DNA from: Prostheceraeus crozeri
Lineage: Eukaryota > Platyhelminthes > Polycladida > Euryleptidae
Assembly: GCA_907163375.1 (NCBI GenBank)
Contig: CAJQUW010001636.1
Span: 992,001 to 1,056,000 of the forward strand
Direction of reading: 5' to 3'
DNA: 64,000 bases
The notes under the pieces are model-generated. The model was not told where the DNA came from and did not search any database. It was given only the letters and a program-made list of their open reading frames with translations. Made by a program: the position numbers and the translations under genes. This document shows, in pieces, positions 22,561-34,901 of this stretch. Within the stretch, counting starts at the first letter, position 1. Every line of letters begins with the position of its first letter.

Positions 22561-24476
22561 TGAGGAGGTGTCCTATCCTTGTGCAGTCCCTATTGAGCTC
22601 TTCCGTGTTCGTTCCAACGGCAGCAGTATGTTCAATTCTTGACTTCATTGGATTGACATGTTTATCTTGTGTGACTGCCCTGTTCGCATTAGTGCAGTGC
22701 GAGTGGGTTTATCACCACTATCACCAACATTGACGCACGATGTCTGGAACATTTGGAGGAGAGTATATGGTCTCATGTGAATCTTCGAGTCTACTTACCG
22801 GTTGATTTAGTCTAGAGGGTAACACTAAATGCACATTCATAATATGGTGATAAATAAGTTTCTAGTTCTGTACACGTCACTGAAGATATTCGTGTGGAAA
22901 CTACTCTCAGGATTCATAATGTAAAAAACTCATTCAAATCAATCTATTAATTATCGTTGTATGTCAAAAGTGGAACTTGAGCGCCTTTAACTGATCACGC
23001 CTCAATCAAACGTCACCAAAATCAAGTCACTGAACGTGAACATGTATCTGCTATATGAATAATTTTACTTCTTGCACTAATTAATTAAAAATGTATCATA
23101 TAGCCATAAAGTTCACTTGGAAAGTGGCTTCTTAAAGTTATGAAATGCTAATATATTATGGAGTTCGATCACATAATCAGCTCTTGTTGAAACTTTTGAA
23201 TCCACAATGACATTTATGCACCTCTGACGGGTTGACGGTCATTTGTAAAACAAAAGGAAATAGTAAATGACAATTTTCAATGGTTTGAATTGCCATTGTA
23301 GTTGGGGTCAGACCATATACATTAGACAATTTACGTTTGTAGTTCAGTTTCAATTGAATAATTAAGACTTCCGTCATCAACTGCACGCATACTTTGGAAT
23401 TGTTTTACGGAATACTTACAGAAGCAAAATGCTAAGGCTTTGTGGATAGGTTTCGACAATCATCATAGGTTTCCATAGGTCCAACATAGGTTTCCATCAA
23501 ACATGAGTACAGTGTGATTAGCCAGCTTTTCAAGATGATCACAGTGTTCTACTCTTAGCTAGAAATTGGACAAATGCACATGATATCATCAATCAACCTG
23601 AATAAAATGATTTGTCATGTACATTTCGTGCAAGAAATGTCGATGAATGCAATGAAACATCCGAATTTTTTTTCGCACTGTAAATTGATTCAAGTACAGT
23701 TATTTCGAAACCACATACCTGCAACCTGATCTTTCATCTCAATCAACATCCTGGGAGTGAATGCATCTCTAGAAAAAACAATGCACGCGTTTGCAAGTCA
23801 CAACTTAATGACATCAATAAAATGACAATGACACTTGACTGTAGAGCATGGCCTTTACTGAAGTGTAACTTAAGTGTTAAATCAAATGCAAGTCATATTG
23901 TGATCTACAGAGCTTGTTACAGCTTCTCTTCGGAGAAATTCAACTTTTCATTCACAATCGATAATACGCCAGTATATCTAAATATCAGAGTGAAAAGCAT
24001 TTATTGTGCTTTCGTAATTGCAATTGCATATACACATACATGCACATATTAACACACATGTTGGTTATAAAATCAAGCAGATTTATGTACCTCTTTCATT
24101 TTTAAGCCTTCCCATAATTTGTGAAAGCATAGAATCAAAAGATGCAGTACATGGTGCATGAGGCTAAGTACAAGCCACGGTACCTCATCATTTAATGTAT
24201 GCCATGGCTCGTTGGTTTTAAAAGTGACGGTTAGTAAGGTGTTTAAATTAGACGGACTTTATAACCAATCTGCTACCAAGTGTTAGAAGTCCGAAATCCG
24301 CATGTAGTGTCGAACAATCATCGCGTAAGTTAGTAAGTAATCGTGTAAGTCAATGGAAATCGGACAAAAGATACCGGTATATGCGATGGAAAAAACCAAA
24401 TTGCGAAATCAGAAATGTCTTCAAACAGGAGAAAACATTAGAAAATAATCAATTGGGTTGTGGTTTAAGAACATTG

Positions 24477-25080
24477 TCACTCTTGGGGAAAAAAGAATTT
24501 CTCCTGCCAGTTGTACTCCTGAATGAACAGATTTTCTAGTACATGTTTGTGGCTTTTAAGGAAGGATTGCATAACTCGAAATTGTGAGCAAAAGTTTGGA
24601 TTTTCATCTTTGCGGTTTGATTTCAAGCTCGGGAAGAAGCTGCATTGGCAATTGTTTGGGTCCACATATGCGATTCGTTAGGTCTTTTTCCGACTCCAGC
24701 CTCATTCTTTTCCAGCATTCTTATATACAGTGGTTATTAGCATCCGATAATAGAGGGAATCAAGGCATGATAAACTTGTTCCAATACTGGAGTTCAAGAA
24801 TGGGCCTGAGAATTCGTAGTGGCATACAAACATGTCGATGCAACTTTATTTATGTTCTCGAGATGTCCCTCCCGTGAAGTTCATAACCAAAATTTTGAGT
24901 TCGTCCACTTGACCATTGTCGGGAAAAGAAGAAACAATACAATTGCTTGATCTAGGAATCCATATGCGCTTACATTTTGCCAGATTTAGTTGAAGACCAA
25001 CCGATGATGACCATTCAATCATGTTCATGTACTCTCCAGTAATGACAACTTGAGGATCATCTCCATCAAAAGAGGGGCTA
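24477..25080 (-). pseudogene. LINE reverse transcriptase thumb fragment
   Basis: Read on minus, 'MIEWSSSVGLQLNLAKCKRI' is the region after the YADD box where LINE proteins carry 'W....GL.LN..KC'. It is followed by 'VDELKILVMNFTGG'. Further on come remnants of the C-terminal helical region ('CQCSFFPSLKSNRK' and 'CSQFRVMQSFLKSH'). Frames change and stops occur. It does not match family A or the 46.7-kb LINE closely, so it is a third family. Confidence 0.6.
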
Positions 25081-26819
25081 TGAAGGAGCAGTCATTAACA
25101 GCTGCGCCTGAAGCTAAGTTGTGCTGATTAAGCACGGTGAACGAAGCGCAGCATAATGAATTAATAAGCATGGTCTCCGAAAACGTTTTTTCTCATTCTT
25201 TTCGAGAATGTAGCTTGCATGTACTATCTGTACATATATCTCGGCATGAAGGAAGCATTGGTCAGTACACGTTATTCCGATTTTTCGAGTTCTGATGATC
25301 GAGGTTGATAATTTGATGGAATCAACATATTTTCCTCTTCCTAAGTGACTCAGTGGATTTCTAGTATAGTAGAATATATAAATTTAGCTCATCCTCAATT
25401 ATCCGAATATTCGGGTTTGCCCTGTCCTAGATTTCATCGATTATTTTAAAGATCTGTAATTGAAACATGAACTCGTCAAAAGTCAAGAAATATGACTTAC
25501 TCATTTTTTAATCTTACAGAAGAATCAATGAAATGTAGTCAATTAGGATTTTTTTCATATTCATTTGTCTTTCATGGAATGAGTATTTCAGATACTCATG
25601 CTGATAGATTATATGAGTTTGTATTCACTTACTTGATGATGTTTGTAGATAACGAATAAAATACATCAGTCTAAAAGTAAAGCAACTTTCCATTAAAATT
25701 TTCGATATTTCCGAAACGAAATTGTATTTTGGGATGCATCATCCATAATGGTCATGTGAAAGTGATGCACTCCTGCACACGCATTCACCTCGTCTGGACA
25801 TACGGAAATTCTTGAAACATGCAAGATAATGCACGTCTTCGCAATTTCTGGAACAATGTATAGATGATGCAACGCTATTTTGTTGAGTCAATCAATGGAG
25901 TGGTGTTATTTATTAGCTTCAGAAATGTCAGCTGCAATTTGTTTCGAAAATTAGGCAGCGGTATGTCATAAGCTATTTTATGTATTTATATATAATACAT
26001 GCTCCATAATTAAATTCAAGAGACTCTTATTAGAGCACCAAATTCGAGGGCAATCGATGTGTAATCCACAAGATTTTAGTTAACTATGATTTCAGCTGGT
26101 TCCACAGGTAAGTGTGAATGTTCATGTCATGAGATGCTTTCTTCACCATGTAGTAAAACTCATGTTCGAATATATAGGTTTGCTCTGAAGCAAATTAGCT
26201 CCAATGAATATCACTACATTGTCTGATGGGAAATATAAATAATAGTGAGTATACCATGATTTACTAATTCGGATGAATAAATGGTTTAGACGAACTGATG
26301 GGATAAGTATGCGGAAATTGAAATACATGTGCATACTAGTTTTCTGTGTGAAGACGTTCCATGTCAATCAAGGTAAATTCTAGAAGATCATATGAAAATG
26401 TCAGGACTGGCCAGTAAAAACCATCCGCGTTTTTTGCCGTGTGGTAATCATATATGTTTGAATGTGATGAGAATGTTGCAGGATAAAACTTCAATAGGTG
26501 TTATGAAAAAATGAATTCGCTTCCGAGTCTAATCAAGTTTTATTTATGCATCTATTTTCACTTTTTTGGATCTAACGAAATCAAGTTCTCACTGAAAATG
26601 GCTTTCAATTGATGATAATTTCGGTAGTTATTAACTTCTATTACGAGCTGAGCAACTGTAAACTAAGACCACAGTGGTGTTCGTGATTAAGGCTGATATC
26701 CAAGGGATCTATCAGAGACTAAATGTAATCTTTTGCAACATGGAGTTTTAATCAGGAAACTCGTCGCATCATCATGCTCAAACCTTAATTTGTTGTCGAT
26801 CACTTCGTGAAGAAATAGA

Positions 26820-27165
26820 CTGATGTTTCGGAATTTTGGTTTTTATCAGTTTTCGCTGGTTTTTATCGGGGTTTTGCCGGGTAAAGGCTAATTTTACCTG
26901 AAAAAATCCAACCCCGGAATATATTACAAATCTGCATATATACTGTACAAACTGGTACAATGAGCAGCATGTTCCTTCCGGCCGGAGAATGGGGCATTTG
27001 CCAGAATGCGGATCTAGTGGATCCATCAAAGACGTTGTAGGGAAGGAAATATCCAGTCTAGTTTCCACATATTTTGAGTACACTGCGTGACGTGGAAAGA
27101 TTGAAGAGCTGAATAGGGGATTTGACAATTTCTTGCTGAATGATGCTAGGAACGAGGTCTTCAAT
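26820..27165 (+). repeat. Decayed element end with GGTTTTTATC repeats
   Basis: GGTTTTTATC-type words recur at 26839-26870 next to GCCGGG, the pattern seen at the ends of the hAT elements in this window. The following 250 bp can be read as a protein-like stretch ('ISSLVSTYFEY', 'KIEELNRGFDNFLLNDAR') with a stop, but I cannot assign it. No matching opposite end was found. Confidence 0.25.
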
Positions 27166-27899
27166 ATCTGTTGTTACTTAACAGATGCAGTGGGCTTAAT
27201 TGGAATCTATGTCATTACTGTAGACCGAAAAATTATGTAATAACTGTTTACAAGACATCCATGCGACCAGTTGCGATGTGACTGTTACTTTCCTCCAATA
27301 AGAACGGAGGAGGAAAAGAGAATGCTGAAGAGGAGCTGCTCTTCCAACCTCTGCTGCAGATGTTGAGATGGAACGGAAGATTGAATGTGGAAAGTTTGGT
27401 AGTCGTAATATAGCGAAACCGACTAATGTGCAGGTCTGGCCATATCGATAAGAGAGAAGATTCGACGTAGTGATTGAAAGCTGATGTTGAATAAGTAGGT
27501 AATGGAAGCTGCTTCCTCGCCTCTCGTGTAAAATCCCGTCCGAGGTAATATGTGAAAGTATGGAATTTACATCTCTCATATTCTGACTTAGGATTTTGAT
27601 GTCAACAAAATAATGTTGTATGTGTAGATAGTCCACTGTCTGACCCTTTAATGAATTCGCTTTGCTTGATACAGCTGTCTTGACACCGAAAATTTTTGCA
27701 ATAATCGTGTTAACAGGCTAATCGCAACAGTTCGGCTTGACCTTTTTTCATTCATCATGAAATTATCATGTTGTTTAAGAACAGCCACATTACTAATTTG
27801 AAGATAATGCTTGACTCAAAATGTGCTACCAATTTTTAAATTCAGTTATTTTTGCCGGATGGCAATTTCGATTCAATTAAATTTGAATGCCACTTCCAG

Positions 27900-28058
27900 T
27901 CTGGATTACTCAACACGAGTCAATACTCACAATCAACGCCCCAGCTCTCATCAGCTGGTCTGGCGACTCATGGGAGTAGTCCATTGGACCCTTTCATGTC
28001 ACTTCTTTCGGCACATCCTTCAACGGCAGAACATCGCCGATTGTTTCGGTCAGTACAG
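27900..28058 (+). CDS. PPFIA: Probable liprin-alpha exon in the linker
   Basis: This is a 53-codon stretch between an acceptor (TTCCAG at 27894-27899) and a donor (GTAGGA at 28059). It is open, phase 0 at both ends, and Ser-rich ('NTSQYSQSTPQLSSAG', 'THGSSPLDPFMSLL', ending 'LFRSVQ'). Both neighbouring exons (ending 19564, starting 34729) have phase 0 at the facing borders, so it can be included or skipped without shifting the frame. I do not recognise the sequence as a conserved liprin block. Its position, composition and splice signals fit a rapidly evolving linker exon. A chance open frame with splice-like ends is the alternative. Confidence 0.6.
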
Positions 28059-31000
28059 GTAGGACTATGGACAACACTGTACAATTCACCTGAAAAACAG
28101 ATCTTCTTCAACTTTGTATTGGGAATGGCATTTATAAATCCGTTGACCTGCTCGAATTCCTTGCTCTTTCCCTAAACAAATTTTTACTTTGTTCTGCCTT
28201 AATTGACAACAATATCATTTGGCTATTAATTGCTTTTTTCTTGTGATCGGGTTCTTGCTTGCGATCGAATGATAATTCTATTTTTATTGCTTTATAGCTA
28301 TACTGTTATTGCCTTATGCTACCAATGTTGGTTGAAATTAGTTGGAATGGAGTCTTGGGGAGTCGTGATGCAAATATCTCGTGACGTGTGGCTCGCGTGA
28401 ATTAAGTGATTTCATACATGCAATGGTAGGACATTGCAGGTGGCTATAGTGCACTAAAGTAGAAACAAGCTTTGATGATTATCTGATCGAATATCATTAG
28501 TTATGAGATTTTCTCCAATGATTTACACCCGCCTGTGTTATATAACTGAATGTGTCGCTTTTCTTAACTTGGTGATGCAGGTTCCATTGATTGTGTAACA
28601 ATTCTCAAGATTTCGAACAAACATAACCAATACATGGTGGAATGTTTCAACTAGACAAATTCTTTAACGATTTCTGAAAGTAATAAATTCCCAAAATATT
28701 CAACATCAACTATTTACGGATTTTCATTAAATGTATTTTGTTGTGGCCTAGAATATGTGATGTAGTGGCAGTCACTCCGATGTCTTCTAGAAAAATGGGA
28801 ACTTAATGCATTTTCCTTTTATTTCAGAATAGAGATTAATAGAACATGCAAAAGCCGTGATATATTTTATTAGGATTTTACTTCAACATGTACGCTCCTT
28901 TGCATCAAGGAATAAGTATGATCTCATCCTAAGTTGGAACAGCCATGATTGCTGTGTAAACGGGATTACTAAATTCTGCATATGTGTTCTGCAACATGTA
29001 GTTATACGTAGGTAATTAAATGTAAATTAAATAAATGAATGCTTGGAGTATCTGTACATTGATAAGAAATGTTATGAATATATGGAATCATGTGAGCATT
29101 TTTTGACGCTCTGCAACTCCATTCTTCCCATGTTGAACAGTATTTTTCAACCACTATTTGATCCCCATTTTCAATAAAAGTGCATAGACTTCTCAATGCG
29201 ATGAGATTACAAAAAAAAGATAGCATAAGCGATTGTTGACTTCAAATAATAAGCGATCATAAAGTCTCGTTATTCACACTTATTTGAGACGCTAGTGTGG
29301 TTGTTAAAATATCTTCAGGACAATACAGTAACTGGACAGAATGTAATATAATTATTGTATAATTATGGATATAATTATTTATATATTGCTTATGAACTTA
29401 TTCTAGGTCTATATCATTGATGATGCATATGAGCAATTCCACGAAAAATAAGACATCGATAGGAAAAATAGAAATTTGTTAAATCTGCCGCCCACCTTTA
29501 TTATCCAAAAGTAATGTTCGAAACCTTAACAATTTAGTATGACAGTCTCATCTGATGACTGATGACAGTTCGTAAAAAAGCTCTTCGTGATAACTAGCTT
29601 AGCTAAATTTCGATGATTTGCCATAATTTTAAAAGTAATTCACATGAAGTGACTGTCAACAAACATTTTGAGAAAATCAGACAATTTGAGAAAAAAGAAC
29701 AATTTTATAACGCATGACATTGCCACAAGAGTGTATGAAAATTATATTGTAGAGATATCATAACTTAATATACAGTAGCTCCTCAGAAAAATCTCTTTGT
29801 GACTGGCAATCGTGTCTTCTTTTAAGCAACCGTAGCCGGGTACATTTAGTTCTACAAATGGAGGAAAGCACGAAGTTGTATCAAAACCATTGTGCAGCGA
29901 CAATTTTCAGTGCATGAGACTATCTTGGGAGGAGTTCGATTTCAGAAAGAATTATTTTTCAAGTATGGAACCTCTGCTGAAAATTAGCTGACTCTCAAAA
30001 TGAAACGAACGTAACCGTGGAATGGCCCATTTGTCGATGAATTATACAATATAATAAACAGTGAATTTTAAAAGATTGATGGAAGAGCCAATCTATATTT
30101 ACAGAATCTTCTCAATGTATTTCGGCTACGGAAACAATAGCCATTGTCAAGAGGAATAAAAGTTTTATTCAAGCGATAGATGATATGTATAAAATTTAAA
30201 TTGAAAAAATATATTCATAAAAAATTGATATGTATAAATGTGTCTGCAAACATAAGCCAAGATGTCAAAGCAACAAATTTGACATCAAGATATTAACCAC
30301 GAACTAGATTTAAGATAGAAGGTATCAATTTAATTAGGAAATTAAAGCCTGCAATCAATAAGCCGAATTGAATGTGAAGGACTCAAAAGATTTTTTGTGT
30401 TAAGCTGATTTTTGGTTGAGAGGTTGGTTACAGGTGGGAAGCCTCCAGCAACACAGTTATACTGTAGGATACTTTTCTGTTTAAGTTGGGGCCCTCCGAT
30501 TACTCGAAAACTTCCAGTCGAGTCGAATCGAGTATTCGAATCAACTTGACTAAAATGTTTGAAGATAATTTACATTGATATATGGCTGTAATGTTGAAAT
30601 ATATGCTGCAAATTATATGGTCTGTGTTTCTCCATCTTGGAAAAGCGAGTAAAGTATTTCTGGCTCTCAGTTCAATCGCACATTAACATTAGCAGTAAAT
30701 AACATGGATATATCATGTGAAGAATAGCGGTGGGCTGAATTTCTAAACTGCATACACAGTTTCGTCTCTTATTGTCTTGATATGGAAAATCTGCCCGACT
30801 CGAGGTTTGCAAAAGTCCGACTCTCAGGGCCCCAGTTTCAGTATCACTGATAAGCTCAGTGATATTCAGGTCGCCATGTTGTCTTTTCCACAGCAATTAA
30901 ATCAATTTTTTTATTTATGATCTATCGTTTGAATAAAAATGCTTGTCCTCTTGAGAATGGCTATTGTTTTAATAACCGAAATACATTTAGAAGATTTTGT

Positions 31001-34000
31001 GAATATTTTTGTAAATGTAACATCACTTTTCCATCAATCTTTTGACATTTACAATGCACAGCCGAGGCATGTTCACTGAATAATAAGCAGTACAGTGAAA
31101 CATTTTCCAATTTGTAGTTTGACAGTATTGTAATCTATTAATCAATTGACAGGCTTATCGAAATGTGTAGTTGATGCGTCGGTTTTCCCATTACAACATC
31201 CCTAGATATGAGCTACTGATGCATGCCTAGGAATGCGAAACTCATTATGAATGATGTCGAATTTGGTTTATATCTCGAAACCACCAGACAACTCGATCAG
31301 AATCGGCAATACTGTTGATATGAATCAAAGGAAAAAGACAATTCTCAACATTCGATCCAATGAATTCTGTTTCGTCGACAGCAGTACCTGTTATCTGCGC
31401 ATTTTTCGTATGATTGAATGGGTTGCGGTGTCACTAGTGCTCACATCTGGTCAAAAATATCTGAAGATTCGCCGTTCCTGTTCGTTTAATGTATAAATGT
31501 GAATATTTCAATTTACTGCTACTTGTGTGGCTGAGTAATTACTTTTGTTGATGCGCACAAATTTGTTCATACATACTATCCAAAACAAGCATCATCGGGT
31601 TGTATGCATTTACATTGCATAGTTCAAATTTAGCCATTCATTTAGATAAGTGCCGTTGACCGTAACATGCAGTCATCGGCAATTTGTGATTGAACTTTCT
31701 ACGATTAATTGTTTACATTCAGTCAAAATTTAGAAAATGAGATGTGACGACTGAGAGCAAATGCATAAATTGTTTTACACATAAATGTATCAGAATTGAA
31801 GACGTTTACAGTGTACATGCAGACAACTGCTGTCCGGCTTTTTTAGAGTCTGGATTATAAGTCACTAGTACTATTGTCTGATGAGGTTGTTAACCTTCAC
31901 TTTATATACATGAGTGATGAATTATAATGTTGCTATAAGTTAATACAACTTCTATGTTAATTATCTATGAATTACCTACTTCTATTACATGTAGTTGATA
32001 AAAGACCGATGTCTTAAATTGTGACGTATTACATTGCTACCCAGTGAATCAAGGGATTTTTTATCAGCATAGGGATTTAGTATATCAGCATTACTAGATT
32101 AGTTTATCAGCATATTTATCCAAGGACTTACTACATAAAGTGATGGGATAGGCTTGGACGGCGTTTCCCGCTTCTGTGCGATATATTTTGAAAGTCGACT
32201 CCCTTTCATGACTTTTCTTATTATGACATTTTCAGTATCTTGGAGGTTGTAGTCGTATAATTTTTCGCCTCACTTCAATTAATCACACTTTTGCAGTTGC
32301 AGACAGTCTGATAAATAATATACCAAATAAATGCCTTTTGCATCATAGAAATGTACGGGCATCTGAAATAAAACTACATAGCAAGAAGTTAGATCCTAGA
32401 ATTTAGATTCTGCAAGATCTGATCAATTGACTGGTCATGAACGTGCAGTTCGAAATCTACTTCGAAGTGTTCTCATCTCAACAATCGACCTTCAAAGAAT
32501 TCCACTGAAGCGACCTTACGGCACTCTAGTATATCACTGAATGTAGAATGTCATTGATTTATGTTTTCAATGATAGATAATTCTAATTGGGGATTGAGCA
32601 TTGTGTAGATGTATCTTCACAAATCCTAGGTGACAGCTATCAAGAGGAGATAAATGAAGTCCCCTCCCCATAAATCCAAGCTGAATAAAGAATTTATATT
32701 ACTGAAATTATACCCGGAATGCAGATTAATCAGTGAGTTTAGCGTTGAAACACTAACACAAATTAAATAATACTGTAAACACTAATACTTAGCTTTAAGA
32801 AAAAAGCACAAGAGTGGCCTGGGATGTAATAAAGCCTTTCAAATTCAAATAATCCATTCAATTTTTTCTCCATGATTATTTCTCATGACATTCATATACA
32901 TGATTATTAATTTTATTCTCCATACTTTTCCTACGTTTTCTAAAAATCATCATGCTCATCCTGATGATGCAAATTAGGTTAGAATGACTTAACTTCAAAA
33001 GTGTGCGCATGTGCTGGTATATTCAAAAAATTGGGCAAATTGTGACCGCAGTAATAACCAGATGACAAGATGTCCCTTATTTATTCAGAAATGTGTACAT
33101 TTGAACATGGATAATAAATATGATAGTGACAAAATGTGTCATTTTAATTTTCTACCTATCTATATTGTTGAACTCATACCAAGTAGCCATTTTAAATACT
33201 TACGCTAGTTGTTTACAGACATGAACACAAGGAAGTAGAGCAATTATTGTGTTAATACATTGTATGTGATTGTAGTCATTAGCTAAAGCCATTCTGCTGA
33301 GATATACTGAAACCATTTGTGCAAAATGAAGCATTATTGGTAGCCTGATTCTTTATTCTTCAAAGCGTATAGAGTTGATAAAGAATTTGCATTTATATAT
33401 TTATGTATTTCATTTTTTATTGTTTCTGTACATGTATCTTCAATAATTATGAAGATTGGAATGCATGAGGAGCATGGGTTTCTGAATATTATCATCTGGT
33501 ACATGTATCAATCGGATTTATTCATGATATGTGCATGTGTATTGTGGGAAACTCGGTAATTAGTTCATTATTGAAGTATAAACAAAGTATGCCGGACAGT
33601 GAATGATGAAATTTGTTGTTTGGAATATTTAATACATTTTGATTCATGAAGAATTCTTTGAATATGCTTAAGAGTCTTCATTTATCGTTTTCTTTCGAAA
33701 ATTTCCTTCCAATGCGAGGTAACTTTTTCAACGTCAATTGGCGAAAAATGTGTGAAAGGCCAAAATGAAATCAATTCAACTTTTCAATCTCACTATGCAT
33801 GCATTTAAGTAGTGTAAGTTATGTCAAGTTTCAAAATTTATAGATGCATCAGAATGAATGAACAAGTATGTACAAATTCTCGAAAGGAGAAAGATCGAAA
33901 TGCTCTGAAATTGTGTAAATACGATAAAGTCGATGTAAAATGTTCGTTAACTTAAGGATATGCTGTTTGCGTTGATAGTCTATTAAAAATACCATCATTA

Positions 34001-34728
34001 ATATTACTGTATTCTTTCATCTATTTTCTCAAGCAACTTCTTTCGATCCCAGTTGTAGTGCAATATTTACATGTAGAGAGATAGATTTTTTCTTGTGTTA
34101 TGTGTTTACTCGCGAAATTTCGCCTGATGTATTCTTAAAACAGCTTTTGATTCTGTTATTTCTATTCTTTTCGAAAAATCAATTAATCTCAGAAAGCATT
34201 TTAGATATTTTTCTCAAAATAGTAAGCAACCCAATGCAACGCCTCTTTCAGTATAAAAATTTCACTTTGCAAGTTTCCAATGACCGTTGCGATGGGTTAG
34301 GCCATAAAACTTAACGAAGCGGATTGGATGTCTGAATGTCATACTTTGTGCATATTTTGTTCTCAGTATTTAAATATTTTGAATTTCATACATTAATAAT
34401 TCGAATAATCGAATTGCCCCACGGTATTGTATTATGATTAATTTCTGCCCTTGATCTTGCGTATCAATGAAATAGATATAAGACAGCCTTAAATTTTTAT
34501 TCAGACACAATTTTCAATTTTATATGAGAAAGCTTGCGTGTAGCTCAATCGCATACCCTAGATCTGCTAAATTAATCGACTAAGTGAATTAAGGCTGTAA
34601 CTAAGAAGATCAAAAGTCATTTCATGCACATCGTGTAAATTTTAAGTTTTATTTCCTTTTTTCTTGCAATTGGAAAAGACATAAGCATTGATATGCAAGT
34701 GATGATCTTAATTCATTTCGTTTTGCAG
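28059..34728. other. Liprin-alpha intron of about 6.7 kb
   Basis: Apart from the small hAT-like element at 30487-30834, the sequence is A+T-rich with no coding block I can support. A lone TTCGAATAATCGAATTG word at about 34398-34416 is reminiscent of element ends but has no partner. Confidence 0.7.
30487..30834. mobile_element. Small non-autonomous hAT-like element
   Basis: The left end TGGGGCCCT and inverted right end TGGGGCCCT are identical. The 8-bp flanks GTTTAAGT (30479-30486) and GTTTCAGT (30835-30842) differ at one base. CGAGT/ACTCG words are clustered near both ends. Length is 348 bp. A minus-strand frame at 30672-30896 runs across the right end and is not a recognisable protein. Confidence 0.7.
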
Positions 34729-34901
34729 ATGTCAGAAAGTGACCTCCCCGAACCCCGACAAATCCGTTGTGAATCAAGTCCTCCTAATACTCCTAGAAGT
34801 CTTCATCTGGACCGAATGACCCAATCCTACGCCGGGCTTGGTTCGGCAATGAATTCTGGTACTCCATCATCAATAGCGTCGACACTTCAACAGCCAATCG
34901 G
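34729..34901 (+). CDS. PPFIA: Liprin-alpha exon, Pro/Ser linker
   Basis: The exon encodes 57 codons plus two bases. 'IRCESSPPNTPRSLHLDRM' corresponds to the conserved liprin-alpha block 'IKCE(T/S)SPP.TPR.L', rich in proline-directed phosphorylation-type sites. The acceptor is TTTGCAG at 34722-34728 and the donor GTAAAA at 34902. It starts in phase 0 and ends two bases into a Gly codon that exon 62811 completes. The intron after it is nearly 28 kb. Confidence 0.92.

Larger units (their letters stand above)
19565..27899. other. Liprin-alpha intron of about 8.3 kb
   Basis: This intron contains the MITE at 19709-19856, LINE scraps (20390-21140, 22405-22560, 24477-25080), the palindrome at 21365-21631 and a decayed block at 26820-27165. 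At 19910-20140 a GC-richer patch is open on minus (75 codons, Ser/Asn/Pro-rich) but unassigned. The intervals 22800-24470 and 25100-26800 show nothing beyond A+T-rich sequence. Confidence 0.6.

Noticed and set aside
30487-34423. Pairing the TGGGGCC end at 30487 with the TTGCCCCAC word at about 34415 as one 4-kb element
   Set aside because: A much better partner with identical terminus and a near-identical 8-bp duplication lies at 30834, giving a 348-bp element.
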